DNA of 64,000 nt from contig QCKH01000003.1 of NCBI GenBank assembly GCA_003215475.1, forward strand, positions 103,094-167,093. Reading direction: 5' to 3'. Below the pieces are notes generated by a model that was given only the letters and a program-made list of their open reading frames with translations, was not told the origin of the DNA and searched no databases. The translations under genes and the position numbers were made by a program. This document shows positions 25,038-33,820 of the stretch, piece by piece (position 1 is the stretch's first letter; the number at the start of each line of letters is the position of its first letter). This stretch comes from Prochlorococcus sp. AG-409-L21. GTDB lineage: Bacteria > Cyanobacteriota > Cyanobacteriia > PCC-6307 > Cyanobiaceae.

Positions 25038-26257
25038 TAGATTAGATTGGCTTTCTTAATAATAAGATCGGCGAGCGAAAAGCTTGCAGTGAATGCGGGA
25101 GAAATTGCATTAAGTACATGTGTGCTGTCTTTGCCTTCTAAACATAGGAAGTCATTAACTATGATTTTTTTCTTATTATCAAATAATTGAGCTCTGATTC
25201 CTACTTTTTCGCTAGGCTCAATATATTCACTTTTTAATGAAGGTATTAATAATTTAGCTGATCTAAGGAAAAGACTCTTGCTATTTAGAAAAGCTTGTTC
25301 ATGAACATACTTCCTGAAACCATTGCTATTGGACTCGTAAAGTTTAGCTAAAAAACAAATATTTTTAAAAGAATTAATTACTTCTAATCCATTATAACCT
25401 TTATAGTTCTCTCTACCCCAGCTAAAGGAAGCTGTAGGACCAATATTAATAATAGGATCTTTGTCAGCATTGGGGGTGAAATGAATCCCAAGAAATGGCA
25501 CATTTAGGTCTGGTACAGGATACAAATTTGTAGGTATCTTTATAGGCGAACCTTTTTTTAATTTCCAATATGAACCCTTGAATGGAATAATCTTATAATC
25601 TAATCCAATATTAAACTTGTGGCAGATCTTATCAGCTTGTAAGCCTGCGCAATTAATAAGATGGGTGTAATATATATTCTCATTATTCTTTAATTGCAGT
25701 CTATTATCTTCAGGAAAAAATTTTACTCCTATTTGATCTTTTAGTATGCTCACATTATTTGTTTGAAGTTCATATTCAAGGCATTCGATAATACTTTTAG
25801 GGTTTACGACTGAAGTGTTTGGACTCCATAGTGCCCTTCCGCTTGATGATCTGGCTTGAGGTAAAAAATCTAAAAGTTGTTTTTCATCCCACATTTCAAC
25901 TTTGGCACCATTGGAAACTCCTCTTCTAAAAAGCACATCTAATTGAGGATCAAGCTCTTTAGTCTGAGGAACAATAACTTTCCCACATTGATTGATTGCT
26001 AAGTTATTAGCTTTAATCCACTCGATTAATCTTTTTGCACCACTTACACAAACTGAAGCTTTAAGTGTATTTGGCTTGTAATATATTCCTGCATGCAGGA
26101 CCCCACTATTCCTTCCAGAACTATGTATACCTAACTTTGATTCTTTGTCTATGATTAGTATTTTACCGGCTATTGTATTTTTTCTTAGCTGATGCGCAAC
26201 GGATAGCCCAACCATTCCTCCACCTAAGATTACAATATCAAATGAATTGTTGTTCAT
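25037..26257 (-). CDS. lhgO: FAD-dependent L-2-hydroxyglutarate oxidase-like protein
   Basis: A 406-residue FAD oxidoreductase of the DAO superfamily: VILGGGMVGLSVAHQLRK near residue 9, the family signature HSSGRNSGVLHAGIYYKP near 46, and a substrate domain with FKGSYWKLKKG and FLGIHFTPN. LhgO oxidises L-2-hydroxyglutarate to 2-oxoglutarate at the membrane. It is embedded in the heptose operon, overlapping the HddC-like gene by one base and lying nine bases from gmhB. Either it has a related 2-hydroxy-acid substrate in this pathway or it is a passenger. Confidence 0.8.
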   Translation of the reverse strand: MNNNSFDIVILGGGMVGLSVAHQLRKNTIAGKILIIDKESKLGIHSSGRNSGVLHAGIYYKPNTLKASVCVSGAKRLIEWIKANNLAINQCGKVIVPQTKELDPQLDVLFRRGVSNGAKVEMWDEKQLLDFLPQARSSSGRALWSPNTSVVNPKSIIECLEYELQTNNVSILKDQIGVKFFPEDNRLQLKNNENIYYTHLINCAGLQADKICHKFNIGLDYKIIPFKGSYWKLKKGSPIKIPTNLYPVPDLNVPFLGIHFTPNADKDPIINIGPTASFSWGRENYKGYNGLEVINSFKNICFLAKLYESNSNGFRKYVHEQAFLNSKSLFLRSAKLLIPSLKSEYIEPSEKVGIRAQLFDNKKKIIVNDFLCLEGKDSTHVLNAISPAFTASFSLADLIIKKANLI

Positions 26258-26265
26258 TTTAATTC

Positions 26266-26913
26266 CTAAAATCCATTCTCTTTAATAAGGTCAATAGGAA
26301 AATTAGATAATGAGTCAATTAGATTAATCGAAGTAGAAGATTTTAACTTATTATAATCTCTATTAGACTTTAATTCATTAAGTATTGCAGCCCTTTCTCT
26401 TATCCCATGTCCAGACAAAACATGAAAAACTTTGGAAAGCTTTGCACTTTGACCAGCTTTTATGTCTGTAATTCGATCACCTATTAAAATCGACTTATGT
26501 AAATCTATCGGGAGGTCTCTAGCCGCCTGATATAGCATTCCAGGACTAGGCTTTCTCCAGCTTAGATCCTCAGAGACTTTAGTTAAACTGTTGGCGTATA
26601 TTCCGGCAAAAGGGTTAAGATTTTCAAATAATGATATCATTTTGTTAGTTATTAAGTTATATTTTTCCCATGTTAAATGACCTTTAGATATGCCAGATTG
26701 ATTTGTTATTATTACTAAAATCCAATTAAAATTAAAAGCAGTCTTAACTAATTCATATGAACCGGTTTCAAGAACTACTTTCTTTGGGTCATCTATATAA
26801 TGACATTCTTTTATTAAAACTCCATCTCTATCAAAGAAAATAGCAGGAAAAAGTTGATTCTTGTATTCATATTTCTCTTTTAATATTTTATTAATCCGTT
26901 TGTTAGTATACAT
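26266..26913 (-). CDS. gmhB: D-glycero-D-manno-heptose-1,7-bisphosphate phosphatase-like HAD enzyme
   Basis: A 215-residue HAD phosphatase: FFDRDGVLIKECHY (nucleophile Asp) near residue 26, VIITNQSGISKG near 66, WRKPSPGMLYQAARDL near 118 and LIGDRITDIKAGQSA near 140. These match GmhB. The zinc-binding Cys/His loop of typical GmhB that precedes RKPxPGM is missing; the segment reads ANSLTKVSEDLSW. It also has longer tails than usual. It should remove the C7 phosphate of heptose-1,7-bisphosphate. The downstream lhgO gene follows nine bases later. Confidence 0.8.
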   Translation of the reverse strand: MYTNKRINKILKEKYEYKNQLFPAIFFDRDGVLIKECHYIDDPKKVVLETGSYELVKTAFNFNWILVIITNQSGISKGHLTWEKYNLITNKMISLFENLNPFAGIYANSLTKVSEDLSWRKPSPGMLYQAARDLPIDLHKSILIGDRITDIKAGQSAKLSKVFHVLSGHGIRERAAILNELKSNRDYNKLKSSTSINLIDSLSNFPIDLIKENGF

Positions 26914-26940
26914 ATTTAGTTATCTATTGTCTTTTTAATT

Positions 26941-28296
26941 TTAAAATCTTATAGGATTTAAACCTTTAGGTACAATACCCTTTAGGTCAAAAATTATGCC
27001 ATCTTCATAACAAATTCTATTCCATTCAGCATTAGTAAAATCCTTAAAATCTTTATGAGCAACAGCAGCAACTATAACTTTAAATCTTTTTTTAGGAACT
27101 GCTTTAGTAAGGTTTATTTGTAGCTTACTCTTAGCTTCAGAGCTATCTACCCATGGATCTACAAAAATCGGTCTAGCTCCATATTCTTTTAAACTATTAC
27201 TTAGATCCATAATTTTTGTGTTTCTACAGTCAGGACAATTTTCTTTGAATGTCAAGCCTAGAATTAGTATCTCTAGACCCTTAATTACCATTCCTTTATT
27301 GGCTATATGCATAATTATTTGTTGGGCTATCCAATTTGCCATTCCGTCATTTATTCGTCTTCCAGCTAATACAACTTCAGGGTTATAGCCTAACTCTTCA
27401 GCTTTGAAAGTTAGGTAGTAAGGGTCGACACCTATACAATGTCCCCCTACTAAGCCAGGTCGGAAAGGAAGGAAGTTCCATTTCGTTCCTGCGCTTTCTA
27501 AAACTTCTAGCGTATCAATTTTCATCTTGGTAAATATTATTGAAAGTTCATTAACAAGGGCAATGTTTAAGTCCCTTTGTATGTTTTCGATTACTTTCGC
27601 AGCTTCAGCTACTTTGATGCTTTTAGCCTTATGAGTTCCTGCTTTTACAATACTTTTATATAATTGATCAACATATTCTGCAGTTTCAATATTGCTACCA
27701 CTAGTAATTTTCACAACCGAACTTAGTCTATGTATTTTATCCCCTGGGTTAATTCGCTCAGGACTATATCCAAAGAAGAAATCCTTATTATAGATTAGTC
27801 CAGTATTTTTAGAAATTATTGGCACACAAATCTCTTCAGTAACTCCTGGGTATACTGTGCTTTCTATTATAATTAATGGGCAGTAATTATAATTAAGGCT
27901 TTTCTTATAATCCGACTCTCTTCTATTGTTAATGACTAGTGCTATAGTATTTATTGCTTTTTTAAGAGGTATTAGATTTGGCTGATTGTTTTTATTAATA
28001 GGTGTAGGTACTGTTACTATGAAAATATTTGCTTCTTCTAGAAGATTGATATCACTAGTGAATAAGAGATTATGAGCTTTTTTTAAATCAGAAGAACTTA
28101 TTTCATTTGTTCTGTCAAATCCATTTTTTAATTCATCTATTCTTTCTTGTAGGATATCAAATCCAATTACAGTTTTCTCTTGGTCTCTACCCTGTGATAA
28201 GGCTGCCTTCTTTGCAAACTCTATAGCTAAAGGTAGGCCAACATATCCTTGGCCAATCACAGCGATTGTTGAAGAAGTAATATCAGGTAAGCCCAT
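26941..28296 (-). CDS. Nucleotide-sugar 6-dehydrogenase (TviB/WbpO/WecC family)
   Basis: A 451-residue UDP-sugar dehydrogenase: AVIGQGYVGLPLAIEFA near residue 13, VTVPTPINKNNQPNL near 100, the Glu of FFGYSPERINPGDK, and the catalytic-Cys motif GGHCIGVDPYYLTFKAEELG near 285. The loop GYSPERxxPGD and the motif context place it in the TviB/WbpO group, which oxidises UDP-GlcNAc or UDP-GalNAc to the uronic acid (WecC uses UDP-ManNAc). A UDP-glucuronate 4-epimerase-like gene is 54 bases upstream, a pairing known in capsule loci. Confidence 0.85.
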   Translation of the reverse strand: MGLPDITSSTIAVIGQGYVGLPLAIEFAKKAALSQGRDQEKTVIGFDILQERIDELKNGFDRTNEISSSDLKKAHNLLFTSDINLLEEANIFIVTVPTPINKNNQPNLIPLKKAINTIALVINNRRESDYKKSLNYNYCPLIIIESTVYPGVTEEICVPIISKNTGLIYNKDFFFGYSPERINPGDKIHRLSSVVKITSGSNIETAEYVDQLYKSIVKAGTHKAKSIKVAEAAKVIENIQRDLNIALVNELSIIFTKMKIDTLEVLESAGTKWNFLPFRPGLVGGHCIGVDPYYLTFKAEELGYNPEVVLAGRRINDGMANWIAQQIIMHIANKGMVIKGLEILILGLTFKENCPDCRNTKIMDLSNSLKEYGARPIFVDPWVDSSEAKSKLQINLTKAVPKKRFKVIVAAVAHKDFKDFTNAEWNRICYEDGIIFDLKGIVPKGLNPIRF

Positions 28297-28350
28297 ACAA
28301 ATTTATTTTCTAAATTTTCTATCTTTAAGATTACTCAAAGTATTATATAT

Positions 28351-29373
28351 TTAAATTTGATAGTATGACCTATACCAATTTACAAAGCTTTTTACACCCT
28401 CTTTTAATGGCGTATTAGGTTTAAAGTCTGTCCATCTTTCTAGCGCTGATGTATCAGCTGAAGTTGTTGCTACATCCCCAGGTTGCATAGGGCACATGTA
28501 TTTTTTAGCTTTTATTCCTAGAGCATCTTCAATGGCCTCTATATATTTCAATAATGAAGTAGGTTGAGAGTTTCCAATATTAAAAATTAAATAAGGAGCC
28601 CAACTGCTTGAGGGGTCAGGGTTAGATAAATCAAATGTAGATGATTTTTTAGGGATTTTATTGATAATTCGGAAGAGACTTTCAGTTATATCATCAATAT
28701 AAGTAAAATCTCTAATCATATTTCCTTCATTAAAGACATTAATTGGCTGGTTGGCCAAAATGGCTTTTGTAAAAATGGATAATGCCATATCTGGACGTCC
28801 CCAAGGGCCATAAACTGTAAAAAACCTCAGCCCGGTTGTTGGTAGTCCATATAAATGGCTATAGGTGTGTGCCATTAACTCATTAGCTTTTTTGGTTGCT
28901 GCGTATAAAGAGACAGGATGGTCTACATTTTGACTTTCTTTAAAAGGTACGTTTGTGTTGCCGCCATATACAGAACTGCTACTTGCATAAATAAGATGAT
29001 CAACATTATTGTTCCTGCAGGCCTCTAGAATGTTTCCGAAGCCTACTAAATTGGACTGGATATAAGCAGAGGGCTGTTCAAGTGAATATCTCACACCTGC
29101 TTGAGCTGCAAGATTAATAACTATTTTAGGATTTTCTCGGTTGAATAATTCATTGATATGAGTAGCACTATCTAGTTTACCCTCAACCATAGAAAAGGAG
29201 GTTTCTGTTTCAATAGATTTGGCTTTTAATTTTTCATAACGCGCTTTTTTTAGACCTACATCATAATATTCATTAAAATCATCAAAACCTATAGTTGGTA
29301 TTTTTTCATTAAGTAATCTATTGCATAGATGAAAACCTATAAAACCTGCAGCCCCTGTAACCAGAATCGTCAT
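28351..29373 (-). CDS. UDP-glucuronate 4-epimerase-like protein
   Basis: A 340-residue extended short-chain dehydrogenase: VTGAAGFIGFHLCNRLL at the N-terminus, FDDFNEYYDVGLKKARYE (a signature of the CapI/LspL group), IYASSSSVYGGNT, SLYAATKKANELMAH (YxxxK) near 148, RFFTVYGPWGRPDMA. It interconverts UDP-glucuronate and UDP-galacturonate. The UDP-glucuronate would come from Ugd at 32401. It starts the minus-strand operon, with a 511-base gap upstream holding its promoter. Confidence 0.85.
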   Translation of the reverse strand: MTILVTGAAGFIGFHLCNRLLNEKIPTIGFDDFNEYYDVGLKKARYEKLKAKSIETETSFSMVEGKLDSATHINELFNRENPKIVINLAAQAGVRYSLEQPSAYIQSNLVGFGNILEACRNNNVDHLIYASSSSVYGGNTNVPFKESQNVDHPVSLYAATKKANELMAHTYSHLYGLPTTGLRFFTVYGPWGRPDMALSIFTKAILANQPINVFNEGNMIRDFTYIDDITESLFRIINKIPKKSSTFDLSNPDPSSSWAPYLIFNIGNSQPTSLLKYIEAIEDALGIKAKKYMCPMQPGDVATTSADTSALERWTDFKPNTPLKEGVKSFVNWYRSYYQI

Positions 29374-29884
29374 TTGTTAATAGAAGTTCTTTCTCAAGCA
29401 CAACTTACTTTTTATTTTATATTATAAAAAGCCTTTTGTGAAGCTCTTTTAAAAATAAGCAGTAATCCTCTTATTCTAGTAATATAATTAATCCTTAAAA
29501 TTCCTGATTTATTTACGCTTTTAGATAATTATATTAAATTACACAATGTATAAGAATAATTTCTAGCCTTGAAATTAATTAGGTTTTAATTAAATACTAT
29601 TAATATTTAATTTTATATTTTGAGGGAGAATAATTATGAAAAGAGTCTTTTGTATATAATCAATAAATTTAGATTATGTCTCTTCAAGATGCATATTAGG
29701 TAATATCTTAATGGATTTGAATTGGGATCATTTTAGCTAGATGCTCTCGCGGAATTATGGAAAGAGTTTTTGAAATCAAATTGGTCATTATTGCTAATCT
29801 CGCGAGAGATTGCTAAAGTGATTTTGATGTGTAATGAACTTAATCTAGCTTCTGATTCTAAGCTGTTTTGATAATTAGCATTCT
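29374..29884. other. 511-base gene-free stretch between divergent genes
   Basis: No long coding frame is seen. It must hold promoters for the epimerase gene on the left and the O-antigen ligase gene on the right. It contains a seven-codon reading frame with a strong ribosome site (GAGGGAG at 29622, ATG at 29636, stop at 29659), and a hairpin at 29796-29811 with a six-pair stem and a GCGA tetraloop. The rest is AT-rich and featureless to me. Confidence 0.5.
29796..29811 (+). repeat. Hairpin with GNRA-type loop upstream of the ligase gene
   Basis: AATCTC and GAGATT pair perfectly around GCGA, a GNRA tetraloop in RNA. It sits about 75 bases before the start codon of the O-antigen ligase gene, so if transcribed it would be in the 5' leader. 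No U-run follows, so it is not a typical terminator. Confidence 0.35.
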
Positions 29885-31165
29885 ATGCAATACTTGACAA
29901 GATCAACAAATTTTTTCAATGGACTTTTGTTAAGTATTTGCAAAAGAGGATTCATTTTTTTCAATATTGGAATTTTCTTGCTGGCTTCAGCTCCATTAAT
30001 ATCATCTTTATTTCTTTTAATATCAATAGGAATAAGTACTTTTAAAAGAGAAGATAAGTATTTGGAAGATAAATGGAATTATCCTTTAATTATCGTTTCC
30101 GTCTTGATGATTGTAAGTTGCTGCTCTACTTCATTTTTTAGAAAGGATTTTTTGCTTGAAGGTTGGGATCCAATCTTGTCATGGATTTCTTTAATTAATT
30201 GGATACCATTATTCATTTGTTTTTGGGGCTTTCAACCTTACTTATTAACTCAGGAATCTAGAAGGAAATCAGGGTTATTGTTTATTTGTGGGTCTATACC
30301 TATTCTAATTAGTGGTTTTGGCCAGTATTTGTTTAATTGGCATGGTCCTTTTGAAGCATTTAATGGACTTATTATTTGGTTTCAGCGGCCTATTGCCCTA
30401 GGAGAGGGGTTAACAGGACTTTTTAATAATGCTAATTATGCAGGCTGCATGTTAGGTGTAGTTTTGCCCTTTTCTTTGGCAGCCCTATTCCAACCAAAGC
30501 AAAACTCTTTTAAGAAATTAATTTCTTTTCTAATTTCTTTTCTAATAATTATTGCCATATTACTTACAAACTCGCGCAATGCTTGGGCTGGATTCTTAAT
30601 TACCTTGCCAATACTTCTTTCTTCATCAAGATATATGTTCACTTTGTTTATATTAACTATAGCCTGTTTAGTTATTTCTCTATTTGGGCAGTTTCACTAT
30701 TTGCTTCCAGACAAACTAATTCAAAATTTCGATTTTTATAATCTAACTCAAGACCATCGATGGAACTTATGGATTAATGCAATTGACTATATAATAAAAA
30801 GGCCTTTGCTTGGTTCTGGAGCTGCTTCTTTTCCCTTGCTAATAACAGCGGATTATGGGACATTCTTTGGTCATGCTCATAACCTTCCTCTTGAAATAGC
30901 AGTTAGTTATGGAGTACTTCCTTCAATTATACTTTCTTTAACTATTATTTTCTTATTGTTTACCAGTTATAGAAAGGTGTTCTTTTATAATAAGAGAATC
31001 CGAAAACCAGACATCTTTGAAAAAGCATGGATCTCTGCTGCCATAGTAATTACTTTTTCACATATGCTAGATATTACATATTATGATATTAGAATAAGCT
31101 TGGCAAGTTGGATTTTCTTTGCTGGATTGAAGGGTATAATTTCTGACAAAAGTTATTCAATATAG
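29885..31165 (+). CDS. O-antigen ligase/polymerase (WaaL/Wzy-like)
   Basis: A 426-residue integral membrane protein with about ten hydrophobic segments. The PF04932 core is visible: GLFNNANYAGCMLG near residue 180, LTNSRNAWAGF near 229 (arginine before the large loop), a hydrophilic loop ending HRWNLWINAIDYI, and RPLLGSGAAS with FFGHAHNLPLEIA near 335 (conserved His). Such proteins link or polymerise undecaprenyl-diphosphate glycans in the periplasm. Ligase and polymerase cannot be separated by eye. It is the only candidate for that step in the window and is transcribed alone toward galE. Confidence 0.8.
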   Translation: MQYLTRSTNFFNGLLLSICKRGFIFFNIGIFLLASAPLISSLFLLISIGISTFKREDKYLEDKWNYPLIIVSVLMIVSCCSTSFFRKDFLLEGWDPILSWISLINWIPLFICFWGFQPYLLTQESRRKSGLLFICGSIPILISGFGQYLFNWHGPFEAFNGLIIWFQRPIALGEGLTGLFNNANYAGCMLGVVLPFSLAALFQPKQNSFKKLISFLISFLIIIAILLTNSRNAWAGFLITLPILLSSSRYMFTLFILTIACLVISLFGQFHYLLPDKLIQNFDFYNLTQDHRWNLWINAIDYIIKRPLLGSGAASFPLLITADYGTFFGHAHNLPLEIAVSYGVLPSIILSLTIIFLLFTSYRKVFFYNKRIRKPDIFEKAWISAAIVITFSHMLDITYYDIRISLASWIFFAGLKGIISDKSYSI

Positions 31166-31310
31166 AATTCATTCTGTGAGTAATGTTATATATATTCCCA
31201 ATATAATAAATATCTATTCTCTGCAAATAGTTTAATTTTTTTAGTATTTCTAAATTTTACCAATACTTATCGGTTAGTCTTTATGCTATAAACACTAACC
31301 TTAGATTAAT

Positions 31311-32360
31311 GTGTCAGTAGTTTTAGTGACAGGAGGATCAGGCTTTATTGGTAGTCATACCTGTCTAATTTTGCTTGAAAATGGTTTTGATGTAATAGTT
31401 TTAGATTCTTTTTTAAATAGTTCACCAAGATCTATAGATAGAGTTAAAGCCTTGATAGGTAATAGTGATATAAATAAAAGACTTACTATTATAGAAGGAG
31501 ACATAAGAGATTATAATCTTATAGACAAAGTCTTCGAAAATAGAGAACAAATCGGGAATTCTATTGATGCAGTTATTCATTTTGCTGGGGTAAAAGCTAT
31601 CTCTGAATCTATAAATAACCCTTTAAAATATTGGGATATAAATGTTAATGGTACATGCACTTTATTGAGTGCAATGAATAAACATAACTGTAAGACCATC
31701 GTATTTAGTAGTAGTGCAACTGTATATGGTAGTCCTCAAACCTTACCAATATCTGAATCAGAAAAAGTAAATCCCGAGAACCCCTATGGCCATTCAAAAG
31801 CAGCTATAGAGCAGATGCTTTCTGATTTATATCAGACTTCCTGCAGTGATTGGAAAATAGCAATTTTACGATATTTTAACCCTATTGGCTCTCATGCAAG
31901 TGGACTTTTAGGAGAACACCCTATAGGGAAACCTGCAAATTTATTTCCGCTAATATCACAGGTAGCAGCTGGTAGGCTGAAATCCTTAAAAGTTTTTGGA
32001 GCAGATTGGGATAGTCCTGATGGTACAGCTATAAGAGATTATATTCATGTCATGGATTTAGCTGATGGACATATAGCTGCTTTAAATTATCTTCTTACTC
32101 ATGAATTTAGCTATTTAAAACTTAATCTTGGTACAGGTAAAGGCTATTCTGTTTTAGAAGTGATTAGTGAATTTGAGAAAATCTCAGGGAAAAGGGTCCC
32201 CTTCGAAGTGGTTAGCAAAAGGAAAGGAGATGTTGCTATATCTGTAGCTGATTCATCACTTGCTAAATCTAAATTGAATTGGTGTCCGACAAGATCTTTA
32301 ACAGATTGCTGTGTTGATGGTTGGAAGTGGCAGTTGCTTAATCCAATAGGATATTCTTGA
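31311..32360 (+). CDS. galE: UDP-glucose 4-epimerase
   Basis: A 349-residue protein of normal GalE length: VTGGSGFIGSHTCLILLE, VIVLDSFLNSSP, VIHFAGVKAISESI, SSSATVYGSPQ, NPYGHSKAAIEQML (YxxxK), LRYFNPIGSHASG and TAIRDYIHVMDLADGH. It interconverts UDP-glucose and UDP-galactose, supplying galactose for glycans. The start is GTG at 31311, chosen because it puts the Rossmann loop at the expected distance from the N-terminus. It converges on ugd with a 40-base gap. Confidence 0.92.
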   Translation: MSVVLVTGGSGFIGSHTCLILLENGFDVIVLDSFLNSSPRSIDRVKALIGNSDINKRLTIIEGDIRDYNLIDKVFENREQIGNSIDAVIHFAGVKAISESINNPLKYWDINVNGTCTLLSAMNKHNCKTIVFSSSATVYGSPQTLPISESEKVNPENPYGHSKAAIEQMLSDLYQTSCSDWKIAILRYFNPIGSHASGLLGEHPIGKPANLFPLISQVAAGRLKSLKVFGADWDSPDGTAIRDYIHVMDLADGHIAALNYLLTHEFSYLKLNLGTGKGYSVLEVISEFEKISGKRVPFEVVSKRKGDVAISVADSSLAKSKLNWCPTRSLTDCCVDGWKWQLLNPIGYS

Positions 32361-32400
32361 AAGTATATTTATTAGAGTACTAAATTCCTATTCTTTATAT

Positions 32401-33819
32401 TTAAGATCCATCTCCAATTGACCAAAAGTTAATTCCAAAGGACTGAACTGTTTCTTTATCAGTAATCCCTCTTGTATCAAATAACCATGATGGCTCCCTC
32501 ATTAATTTTGCAATTTCTTTCCATTCTATATTTTTAAATAAATCCCAGTCTGTTAAAATTAATAGTGCATCTGCATCCTTAGCAGCTTCTTCAATAGTTT
32601 TTGATAATCTCCAGGAACCAAAATTCATATCATTTTGCTTTACCCCTTTTGATTGTTTTGTTTTGAGATCATCCTCTACTTTTTTTGATGATACTTTTGG
32701 ATCAAATATGGCTAAATTACAGCCTTCATCTAGTAAGTCCTTGCATATACTTATTGCAGGTGATTCCCTAGTATCATTAGTATTAGCCTTAAATGTAAAT
32801 CCTAAAATAGCTAACTTCTTTTCACTTAATGTCCCAAACAGTTTTTGCACAACAATTTTAGCTATTCGATTTTGTTGCCATATATTTATATCAACAACCT
32901 TTTGCCAATATTGTGCAACTTCATTAAGTCCATAGAAATTACATATATATACTAAGTTTAAAATATCTTTTTTAAAACAACTTCCTCCGAACCCCGGACC
33001 CGCTTTAAGGAATTTTCCTCCTATTCTTGAGTCCATTCCAATGGCTTTTGCAACTTCTTTAATATTTGCTCCTGTCGATTCGCATATTGCTGAAACAGAA
33101 TTAATTGAACTTATCCTTTGAGCTAGGAATGCATTGGCAGTTAACTTTGACAATTCCGAGCTCCAAAGATTAGTCCTTAGTATTTTCTCTGGTTCAATCC
33201 AATGTGAATATATTTTAGCTAGTGCTTCAATAGACTCTTTATTGTCACCTCCAATAAGAACTCTATCTGGTCTTTCTAAATCGTTTATAGCAGTCCCTTC
33301 AGCCAGGAATTCTGGATTAGAAAGGACTGAGAAACTTTTTCTTTCATTAGGATCCATTTCTCTATTAGATCCTTCAAGTATATCTTTTATAACCTTTGCA
33401 GTCTTGACGGGTAATGTACTTTTTTCAACTACTATTGTTTTTCCTTTTGCGTGTTTAGAGATTTGCCTCGCTGAAGCTTCAATCCACTTGAGATCACTTG
33501 TTTGCCCAGCACCTAAACCTTTTTGCTTTATAGGAGTATTAACAGATATAAATATCATGTCGGCAGTAGAGATATAGGTTTCAATTTCAGTTGAGAAGTG
33601 TAGATTTTTACCTCTACATCTCTTGACTATTTCTTCTAATCCAGGTTCATAAATTGGTAACTTTGATAAGTCAGAATTGTTCCATTCTGAAATTCTTTTT
33701 TTATTTAAATCTACTACATTTACCTGAATGTGAGGACATCTATCAGCTATTACGGCCATTGTAGGGCCTCCTACATAGCCAGCACCAATACAGCAAATAT
33801 GCTTAACTTCGCTATTCAT
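32401..33819 (-). CDS. ugd: UDP-glucose 6-dehydrogenase, eukaryote-like form
   Basis: A 472-residue enzyme: ICCIGAGYVGGPTMAVIA near residue 8 (the GGPT variant is typical of animal and plant UGDH), SVNTPIKQKGLGAGQTSD near 92, VVEKSTLPVKTA, LSNPEFLAEGTAI, FGGSCFKKDILNLVYIC (catalytic Cys) and FTFKANTNDTRESPAI. It oxidises UDP-glucose to UDP-glucuronate. One base separates it from the UDP-xylose synthase gene, so the two form an operon giving UDP-xylose. Bacterial Ugd is usually shorter and has GYVGL, so this belongs to a different lineage. Confidence 0.9.
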   Translation of the reverse strand: MNSEVKHICCIGAGYVGGPTMAVIADRCPHIQVNVVDLNKKRISEWNNSDLSKLPIYEPGLEEIVKRCRGKNLHFSTEIETYISTADMIFISVNTPIKQKGLGAGQTSDLKWIEASARQISKHAKGKTIVVEKSTLPVKTAKVIKDILEGSNREMDPNERKSFSVLSNPEFLAEGTAINDLERPDRVLIGGDNKESIEALAKIYSHWIEPEKILRTNLWSSELSKLTANAFLAQRISSINSVSAICESTGANIKEVAKAIGMDSRIGGKFLKAGPGFGGSCFKKDILNLVYICNFYGLNEVAQYWQKVVDINIWQQNRIAKIVVQKLFGTLSEKKLAILGFTFKANTNDTRESPAISICKDLLDEGCNLAIFDPKVSSKKVEDDLKTKQSKGVKQNDMNFGSWRLSKTIEEAAKDADALLILTDWDLFKNIEWKEIAKLMREPSWLFDTRGITDKETVQSFGINFWSIGDGS

Positions 33820-33820
33820 G

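Noticed and set aside
33134..33577. 147-codon frame antisense to ugd
   Set aside because: It lies wholly within a strongly conserved enzyme gene and its product has no features; a shadow of codon bias.
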